This document shows positions 35,682 to 52,300 of a DNA stretch of 64,000 nucleotides, piece by piece (positions within the stretch are counted from its first letter, which is position 1; each line of letters begins with the position of its first letter). A program made the position numbers and the translations under genes. Where the stretch lies: contig NC_080414.1 of the NCBI RefSeq assembly GCF_030265065.1, positions 19,075,501-19,139,500 of the forward strand, in the 5' to 3' direction. This DNA comes from Corythoichthys intestinalis (Eukaryota; Chordata; Actinopteri; Syngnathiformes; Syngnathidae). The notes beneath the pieces are model-generated. The model was not told the origin of the DNA. It saw nothing but the letters and a program-made list of their open reading frames with translations, and made no database searches.

Positions 35682-35687
35682 TTTATT
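35682..35687 (-). terminator. rpl21: rpl21 polyadenylation signal
   Basis: AATAAA in rpl21 orientation only 12 nt after the TAA stop, giving the very short 3'UTR usual for ribosomal-protein mRNAs. Confidence 0.75.
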
Positions 35688-35699
35688 TTTGCAAGCACT

Positions 35700-42466
<6,767 letters not shown>

Positions 42467-42474
42467 CACATATA

Positions 42475-43607
42475 CAGTGGTGAAAGTGGCTAGAATTTCA
42501 TGCCGGAACTCCCCGACGTGAAGGTCGCCACGGAGCCAGAAAATGTTTTGGGGGGGTCCAAACCTCTTAAACTACTTAAATGCAAAGAAAAGTGTTTTAG
42601 TACAGTTATTTCTATAACACATACAAAAACTGATTTTCATTCAACATTGTATTTTTTTCAATAAGTTAATAAACCAGCAATAACTCCAACCTCCATCTCC
42701 AAATTTTCCCCTCATTTAATCACATACTAAATGCCAAATTTCAATTTTAACTACTTAAGAACATAGGATGTATATTAAAATTGAAGTTAATGTAAACATT
42801 TCCTTTTTTATATATATATATAATAAAGATATAAGTAACATACATTCAGAAAAATAATTACAAATGACTTATATTATGCAGACTGAAATGAAATATATTT
42901 TGAAGATTGCGCATTGACTTTTTAAATCATAAGGAAATGGCTAAGTAGCCTAACATAAATGAATACAAATATAAGTCCAACCTTAACCTCCCCATCAGAG
43001 TAAATAAAACTAAATATGATAAATAAGCCTCCTTAACTCTTTCGATGCTCTTAAAGATTTGATCCATTTTATGTTGCATTGCCCTTTTTTTGTTGCATCA
43101 ATTCAGCAAGCTTTTTTTTTTTTTTTTTGCTGTTCCAGAAAACATGCACATTTGAACCAATCAGAGCAAACCATCTCTGCTGATCACATGTCAGTATGTC
43201 AGCCAATTGAACGGACTCTGACCCAATCGTCAGACTCTGATAAATGCTGCAGCTGGGGAAACCTCCATACCCTCCGTGGAATAAAATCAATAATAAATAT
43301 TGGTGGAAACAGATTACGCTACTCAAGCACATGGTTATGCTTGTTGTTAACACTTTGTATGTAAATCTGATGTTGGTAGATTGTTTTCTTCTTGGAGCTG
43401 AAATGCATTTGTGGCGGCTTAGCATTTCATTTTTTTATTTTTATTTTTTTACATAGCGTTTTGACAGTTGCTGTCATATTTCCGGAATCAAAGCACCGTG
43501 TAATGGAACAGCATTCCGGCCCTAAATCTTATACCGGAACTGCGTTCTGGCCCTGAATCTTATACCGGAACTGCGTTCCGGACCGTTCTGGCCCACTTTC
43601 ACCCCTG
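42475..43607. mobile_element. hAT-like element (CAGTGGTGAAAGTGG ends)
   Basis: 1133 bp with a perfect 8 bp duplication CACATATA (42467-42474, 43608-43615). Left CAGTGGTGAAAGTGGCTAGA; right CTGGCCCACTTTCACCCCTG. Near the right end GGAACTGCGTTCCGG-type words repeat. No transposase frame. Confidence 0.9.
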
Positions 43608-43623
43608 CACATATATATATGTA

Positions 43624-44649
43624 TATGGCGGAAAACACTGCGGTGACATAAAGTTCCGCTCTGAGACCCCCAATTTGGCCAAATTTCAAAATTTTCAGAT
43701 ATGCATGTGTGCTACATCATTGGAACGCTTAACATCTCTATTTTCTGGGGGAAGAAAATTTTTGAACATGAGGGCATTTAAAAAAAAAAGAAAATTTTTG
43801 AACATGAGGGCATTTAAAAAAAAAAAAAGTTTTTTAAACAGCAAAACCCTACCTGGAGGTGAGAACACGCGAGAGCAGAATTACAGACGCCATGGCTTTA
43901 ATGAGATATTACCGCGTACTTACCTTGTTTCGATCCAAAAACTCTATGTCGCGACTCGCAAGTATCACTGAGTGTGAACACACAGCTGTGAATGGCCGAA
44001 GCTGGATTTTTGGGGGATTTTATGGGTGAAACATGGTAATATAAGAAGGGTAGCGATGCAGAAATCGCAGACATCAAGGAGTGGTTGAGATTTTCTTTTT
44101 CATATAGTTAATTTATAGTTAATTATTCTTTGTTTGGATCGATTATTTATTATCTAACATATCGGGAAAAATGCGACAGTAACAAAAAAAAAAATACAAT
44201 TAAGCGATAGTTATGAGGTAGATATCCGTGACTTTTTTGCAGACGCCAAATTTTTCATTGTGATGTAATTTGTTTAAAAGTTTAAAATATGCGAGTGAAT
44301 AATTTTTTAAAGTCGTTTTCTTTTTTTAAACTAAATATTAGACATCAATTAATGATTTTAAGCTAAAAATGACAGACATTGTGAATAATAGATATAATTA
44401 CTTACTTCTTTTTATGGCTAGGTTGAAACAAAAGCGGTTGCGCGACGTCTGTAAACGGGGGTTTTCATGGTAAAACAGACAAATTAAAAATAGTCTGGGG
44501 GATTCATGCACCATGAATCTGCTATGGCAGCATATAGACATATTGTTCTATCAAACACAACAGTTGTTTTGGCTTAAAGTACTGCATTGGTTTTAAAGAG
44601 GAGTGCAAGAGCAGAAACTGCTTTTGCAGTCTTGTCTGTGTTTTCCGCC

Positions 44650-44653
<4 letters not shown>
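43624..44653 (+). mobile_element. ~1 kb unclassified TIR element, copy D (most complete)
   Basis: Starts TATGGCGGAAAACACTGCGG and ends TCTGTGTTTTCCGCCATGTA. Same orientation as copy B. Contains a short internal duplication (GAAAATTTTTGAACATGAGG appears twice, 43753-43808). Confidence 0.85.

Positions 44654-44727
<74 letters not shown>
44654..44727. repeat. (TA)n microsatellite
   Basis: Uninterrupted TA units between the right end of copy D and the left end of the TAGGGCTGTCAAA element. Confidence 0.95.
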
Positions 44728-44730
<3 letters not shown>

Positions 44731-45564
44731 GGCTGTCAAACGATTAAAATTTTTAATCGAGTTAATTACAGCTTAGAAATTAATTAATCGTAATTATTGG
44801 CAATTAATCGCAATTCAAACCATCTATAAAATATGCCATATTTTTCTGTAAATTATATATATATTCTGTAAAATAATTTGTTGGAATGGAAAGATAAGAC
44901 ACAAGATGGATATATACATTTAACATATGGTACATAAGGACTGTAGTGGGCATTTCACTCTACTGTCATTTAAATCTGTCTATGCTGTCCTCACTCCGAA
45001 GCGTCTACTTTTTCCAAAGCTAGACAGCTAGTGAACAACGCCTTAATAATCAGACTTCTTCCTTTTTCATCTGATTTATTAATAAAATGGCCTCAAACCA
45101 TTGTCCTCTTTAGACCGTAGTGAAACTACAAAAAAAAAAAGTACACAAGCATTGCATTAGCAACAATGTTAGCTTAGCACGCTATACAGGTTCACTAAAC
45201 ATAAACAAAAAGCATCTCATACAAAAAATATAACATTTCGCTTACTAACATAATATGTACATTCTTTACAACAACCATACTTACGGACAAATCTTGTCCA
45301 AGGATCATATAAGCACAACATTACAACGTAGGCGTCAGCCCGAGACGTCGTGCAGCCATATTGAACTGGCAAGAAAGCAATAAACCATGTCGCAAAGCGA
45401 CCACAAGAGTTCGCTGTTAGACAGCACAAAAAACCTTGCTGTAAAACTTACCAAAAGGCAGAATACTGTCTGAGCGGTACATGTCCGTTAATTGCGTCAA
45501 ATTTTTTAACGTGATTAATTTAAAAAATTAATTACCGCACGTTAACGCGATAATTTTGACAGCC

Positions 45565-45567
<3 letters not shown>
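44728..45567. mobile_element. hAT-like MITE (TAGGGCTGTCAAA ends), second full copy
   Basis: Nearly collinear with 6013-6928 but without the 80 bp hairpin at the position equivalent to 6190, and embedded in (TA)n on both sides like the first copy. Confidence 0.85.

Positions 45568-45650
<83 letters not shown>
45568..45650. repeat. (TA)n microsatellite
   Basis: About 41 TA units directly after the right end of the TAGGGCTGTCAAA element. Confidence 0.95.
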
Positions 45651-45653
<3 letters not shown>

Positions 45654-46311
45654 ACAGATGCGTTGGAGATCGGCAGCTATTTTAAAGCAGTGAACGCCTC
45701 TAGTGCAGTGAACGTGAGACGTAAAATAATTCATTTTCTTAATTAAAATACTTTTTTTTTTTTTAACTCGGCGAAATATTGACGGATTTTCAAACGGTTT
45801 AGTTTTGAACACACTGTACTAACGTGGTTATGAGTCAGGCTGGACGTAGAAATAAACAAATATTTTAGGTATGCAGTTAATTTACTACTTTTTTTTTTTT
45901 TTTTAATTAATTTTTTTGTGTGATTTTTTTCAGTTAATTTACTACTTATCCAACATTTATGAAGAACCAATCCGATTGAAAAATACGCAATTTACAGCTA
46001 TATCAAAGTAAAAGGCTACATTGAATGTTGTGTTAAGCGACTAACACTGACACAAAATGGCCAAAGCGTACAATCATACATTTTACGTCTAGTTCCATAC
46101 AATTGGTAAATCTATGAGGCCAAATCGCTTCACGTGTAGATTTCGCCGGATGTCCAATGCGGAAATAACACGACGTGAACGCTCTCGCCTTTTCTCTATT
46201 AGCCTCTGGACGTGTCCGCTGCCTTGGATTCTTGCTATGTTTTAGCAAAGCAGTCATCGGGGGCTTATCTGGCTGAGCGAGGCGGTGTGCTTGGAAAATG
46301 GCGCTGGCTGA
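45651..46311 (+). promoter_or_regulatory. usp12: usp12 upstream region / 5'UTR
   Basis: Contains poly-A/T tracts and, from about 46090 onward, CpG-bearing sequence (GCCGGATG, CACGACGTGAACGC, GTGTCCGCTGCC) consistent with a promoter. The transcription start was not located. A nine-codon upstream frame (46298-46324, stop included) overlaps the usp12 start in another frame. Confidence 0.4.
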
Positions 46312-49300
46312 ATGGAAATCCTAATGACATTCTCCAAATTTGCCTCTTTATGTACCATGGTGAGTGTCGTGCGCGCAATTGCCGCGCCTTTACGCACGTC
46401 GTACAGCCCAGAGTGTAGAATATTAGTCTGCTACTCGAGCCCTTGTTTGTAGCGAAGGGCGCTAGTTAGCCACCTAGCTAACGTCAGGCTAACGAGCAGC
46501 CTACGAGTGACAGCTCGCAAACCGCTGGCGCATACAGCTGGAGAATAGACGGGCAATTGTCGCGTGATTTTAATGTTTGTATGGGTTGGTTTAGTAGTTT
46601 GTAAAGATAAGATGTTTGACCTCTTGGACAAGCTACTTGGTATTCCTAACGTGAGGCAATGACGACATGGTTGAACATCAGCTGCGCAGTTGTGGAAAGT
46701 GCCTGTCCACTCTCAACGCATTTACTGGGGTCCTCGCTTTACGAAGGTGCCTGAACGCGCCACAGTCTATCACTAACCTACGCTTACGGACTGTTAAAGT
46801 CGTAAACCATTTGCATGAAAAAACACCTGTAGGCCATGAATTCAAAACTGTTTTTGTTTGACAATTCCGTTGTAAATCGACTATCGCTGGCGTAAAAGTC
46901 GCTCCAAAAATGAGGAATCGTCTTTTCTCACACTGTGTGTGTGTTGACTATAAACAAACACTTGACTCCTTTCTTCTGTGACAAGTAGCTAATTGTACCC
47001 ACGTCTGTTCTTCCAGTGAAAAACCACAAGGGAGTTCCATTTCCTTGTGACCCATTCTTCCCAGTAACAAATGACATTGACAATCGGCTATTCAATATTG
47101 TATGAAATAACAACACCAATTTCATTTTGGTCTTGTTAGGGCGCCAATGCCTCTGCGTTGGAGAAAGAGATTGGATCTGAGCAGTTTCCGGTCAACGAGC
47201 ACTACTTCGGCCTGGTCAACGTACGTCACCTTCAGAACGCATTTTCCAAGGTTATTCCACTCATTCCTTTCCCACCCTCCAGTTCGGGAACACCTGCTAC
47301 TGCAACTCGGTGCTGCAGGCGCTTTACTTCTGCCGGCCTTTCCGGGAGAAGATCCTGGCGTATCGTGGGCAGCCTCGGCGCAAGGAGAACCTGCTCACCT
47401 GCCTGGCCGACCTCTTTCACAGCATCGCCAACCAGAAGAGGAAAGTCGGCGTCATACCGCCAAAGAAGTTTATTACACGCCTACGCAAAGAGAACGGTAA
47501 AAAGAAAACATCCAGTTTTGTTAATGTTACAACTGTTTTAAAGTACCTCGTTTTTCGCGTTTAACTCATTCACTCCCAGCCATTTTTACCGGAGCAAGGA
47601 CCTTCGCTCCCGGCCGTTTTACTGGATTTTGACTGATTTTGCAAGGCCCACAGAAAATTCTGTTCTATTGCTATATAAACGTGGAACCCACCAAAAGAAA
47701 GATTATACTCTCTTCTTTCAGCAGAAAAAAAAAGTAATCTTTTTCCATTCTTTAGAAATTAGCATTAGAAAATAGCTTGGTTTCAGCAAATTAGCTTTTT
47801 GTGAACGCATACATTTCAAACATAACTTTGACTTTAACACAGCTATTTTTCGTTTATGTGACATCCAAAACATCTGAATAATGTTTCGTTCCACAAAATA
47901 ACAAGCAAGAAGACAAATAGAGCTTTTGATCGCAAAGTAACAATTTATTTACACATAACTTTTGAACTGTTGAACTATTTGCGCACTTAACAACGGGGAA
48001 GGCTGTCAGCTGCTCCCGGTTGAATGAGGTGGCTCCCAGTACGGTAATCTGATGAGTCCGGATCAGGATCGGTCTCACTTTTTTCATCATCTTCATCGTT
48101 GGTTTCAACGCAACGTGAGCTCCGCAGAACGCGTGTGGAACCTGACTCTGTTGGGGATGTCACCGTCTGTCTCATCAAGATAAATTTTTTTGAATCCTTC
48201 TTTGACGATGGTTTCGTTTTGTTTTCAAAACACTCCTCCAGTGTTGTTTGCCTTTTTTCCCCCCGATCATTCTCCACATTTTTCTCAAATTCTCACGCGT
48301 TTTCACAAGATCCCTCCAACTTCCGTTTCCTGACTATTTTTCTGCACTTACTTTCTTGAGCTGAGATGAGTTCTTACCAAATGCGCTACTGGCCTCCAGT
48401 GGCCAGTTTTATTGCTTTAAAATGGGTTTTGAGCTTTGTGCATTATATCTTAGATACATCGGAACCTATAGATGCCTTTTATAAAAAAATAACATAAAAA
48501 AACGCAAAAGAGGTATAAATACGTTTTTGGGATACTGAAGCAATTAAAAATAGAAAGATTTATACGTTTTGGGGAGCAAATGAGTTAATGGGGACCAGAT
48601 CCCCCCAGCTAATAGTGGAAAAAAAAAACATAGTAGGATTTGAGCAATCATATTTGATGTAAAATCACCATAACAGCTCATTTTATCTCCGTGCAGAACT
48701 GTTCGACAACTACATGCAACAGGACGCCCACGAGTTCCTGAACTACCTTCTCAACACCATTGCCGACCTGCTCCAGGAGGAGCGCAAGCAGGAGAAGACC
48801 AACGGCCGCCTGGCCAATGGCACCCTGGACTCTCAGAACAATAACAGCAATGCTGCGCCGGCGCCCACTTGGGTTCACGAGATTTTTCAGGGCACCCTCA
48901 CCAACGAGACTCGCTGCCTCACTTGCGAAACGGTAAGAAAGTCCAAATGGACAAGACTAAAACATTATAATGTATCGTCTTCTCCCTCTAGATAAGCAGC
49001 AAAGACGAGGACTTTTTGGACCTTTCTGTTGATGTAGAACAGAACACCTCCATTACGCACTGCCTCAGGTAACAACACTTATTGTGCCAAAACTCCTTGT
49101 GACTGGAATCAACACGTGAAACTAAAATTGGGTCATTTTTTGCCCCTCAGAGGTTTCAGCAACACGGAGACACTGTGTAGCGAGTACAAATATTACTGTG
49201 AAGAATGTAGGAGCAAACAGGAAGCGCACAAAAGGTTTGTTCACATCATAGTTTGAACAAATTCAGCGCACAATTACTCTTAACTGGTGGTTCCTCACCC

Positions 49301-52300
49301 CAGGATGCGCGTAAAGAAACTACCAATGATCCTAGCCTTGCACCTGAAGCGCTTCAAGTACATGGAGCAGCTGCAGCGTTATACCAAGTTGTCGTATCGC
49401 GTCGTCTTCCCGCTGGAGCTCCGCCTTTTCAACACGTCCGGGGACGCGACCAATCCTGAAAGGCTCTACGACCTTGTTGCGGTCGTAGTGCATTGTGGGA
49501 GGTGATCACGACTGAAGAAACAGTCTTTTTATACCATCAGAACATGTGAATTGACCATTGTATCTTTTGATCTTCGCAGTGGTCCGAACAGAGGCCACTA
49601 CATCGCCATCGTCAAAAGTCACGACTTCTGGTTGCTGTTCGACGACGACATCGTAGAGGTGAAAGAATTTTTGATTTCTTGCTTCATTCATGCAATTTTG
49701 ACATGTTTTCAACAGCTAATGAATCACTCAATTTTCACATTAGAAACTTACCGTAATTTCCCGAATATAAGGCGCCCCCGTGTATAACGCGCACCCCAAA
49801 TTTACTTGTAAAATCTAAGGGAAATTATTGTACCCGTGTATAACGCGCACCCTAATTTTAGCACCACTAAATAGAAGAATACAAGAAAACAGAGCTTGTG
49901 TACAGATACAGACATGTCATTTTACTGACGGGTGAAACACAGCACAAGCATAGCACATTGGTAGTTTAAAACATTACCGTAAACTGACCATATGTACAGT
50001 AATAATATGATCTGAAAACTTCTTTAACTTACCAGAATCCAGGAGAAAACAAAACAGATGTGACTTTTCTTTTAAAGGCTGCTGTATAACTTGCTCGTTT
50101 CATCATGATGAATAAATGTTTCCTCCATGGATTGATACAGTAAAATGAAGGTGGGAACGTAAGTCGGAAATCCGAGAGAGCTCATCGCTGTCGACACGAC
50201 GGTAACAATAGGAACTAATGTTATTTGGATTTGAGTTTCCCAAGGGACAGATAAAGTTGACGGGAACAGGAAGTCTGTGTTTTTACGTTTGTTATGGTCC
50301 GAGTTGCGGAGCTGCAATAAACGTTGACTCAAATGAGTTCAAGAAACTAAATTCTGTGCTTTATGGTAAGAGTGAAAAAAGCAGAATTTAACAAGGACGA
50401 AATCATTCGGCCGATCGGGTGAAGTATTACCGAAACAAAATGGTGACGTCACGTACCGTAATGGTCGGCAACGGATCGCCGCATACGTTTTTTTTTCAAC
50501 ACAACATGGCCGTGTCAATAAAAAAAAAAATCGGTTTTTATATCTCCGCCCATGTACCAGTTTATAATGCGCACCATGATTTTACAAGTTGATTTTGGGG
50601 GAAAAAGCTGCGCGTTATATTCGGGAAATTACGGTAATACTTGAGGAAAGTTTGCATTTTCCTATATACAATCGCAATGTATTAGGTTGAATTCAGATAT
50701 CATTATTGCCTCAGCACGTCTTGCCGGCTATCTGGCCCTCGCCGTTTTGAGATTGAAATGTTCCATAAAATAAAACACGTATAAGCCGGAGAAATGTCTA
50801 AATTATTATTTCTTTGCCAAAAAATAGGCAGTTGGCCGAAAATTACCTGATTATTTGAATGTAAAGTTGCGCTATTGTATATGGATACAAAATCCAACAT
50901 GGCGCCCATTACAGAACAAAGAACTTTTTAAATTGAAAATTCTTGCAAATAAATGCGTAAATCACAGAATTTCTGTAGATACGAACGAAGAACAGTCTAG
51001 ATTCTTGGTTAAAAGCAAATAACTGGCCAGTTATCATTCATTTTATGTAAATATTTCAAGCTAAAGTTATGCAAATTTTTCCCCCATTCATTTGTTTTTT
51101 CACGTTTCAAAGTGCAATTTTATTTAATAATTACCTTGAATCCTCGACCAAATCACTCTTGAGACACGCCTGCCTGCTTGTATGCATTAAAACTTTCGTC
51201 GTGTTTCCATCTAAATCCAGCATTAGAATGTGTGTGTTTATCACAGTGAAAGCCAACACAACGCTCTGTCTGGGCCGGCCTCCTACGGGAAGGAATGTGA
51301 CTCAAAACTATGATTTTGCCTTCATACTTTTTAATGGTAACATTTCACAACTAGAAACCTATAGTGTAGAAGCCCATAAAATAATGAAGACCTTAAAAAT
51401 TTGAAATTGACCTCTAAACAAAATGCCTCTAGTTCAGTTATGTGACTATCTTCAGCAGGAGTGCCAATTACGTCGATTGTGCACGCCAGTGTGGGAAGCT
51501 TATTAATTTTGTTGAAACAATTGCTAATAACCTGACTTTTAATTATTCAATTGGTTTCAGAAATGGCTCATATGAAAGCTAAGACCTTCCCAAATGATGT
51601 TGAATGTATATTTGTTTAACTGAAAAAAAGATTTATCATTTGATGAAGACATAAAGGTCAAATTTTGTCGCCTACAGAAAGTGTGAAAATTTAACAAAAA
51701 ATGTACTTCGAATACAAAAATATGTTACATAACATAAGCGAATTAAGTAGTGGTGCTGTGAGATCCAAATTGAATATTTTGTTTTACTTCCATGGGCTTG
51801 AAGGACTGCATCAATGAGGTTCGGCAAGGATTCATACAATTTATTGATGAAGTCATCAGGAACATCAAAGAAAGCAGTCTTGCATGCCTCCCAGAGTTCA
51901 TCAACATTCTTGGGTTTAGTCTTCCATGCTTCCTCTTTCATCCTACCCCAGACGTGCTCAAATGATGTTCATGTCTGGTGACTGGGCTGGCCAGTCCTGG
52001 TGGTTCTTGAGCTTCTTTGCCTTGAGGAACTTTGAGGTAGAGATTGAAGTATGCGACGGAGCACCATCTTGCTGCAGAATTTGCCCCTTTTTATGGTTAA
52101 GAATGTAAGAGGCAGCTAAGATTTGATATTTCAGACTATTTATGTTGCCTTCCGCCCTGCAGGTCTCTCGCACACCCCCATACTGGATGTAACCCCAGAC
52201 CATGATTTTGCCACCACCAAACTTCACGGTTTTCTTTCCATGCGAGCTCCAGTGGGTCTCCTGCAATATTTGCAGCGACTGTGGTGTAATTCAATGTTAG

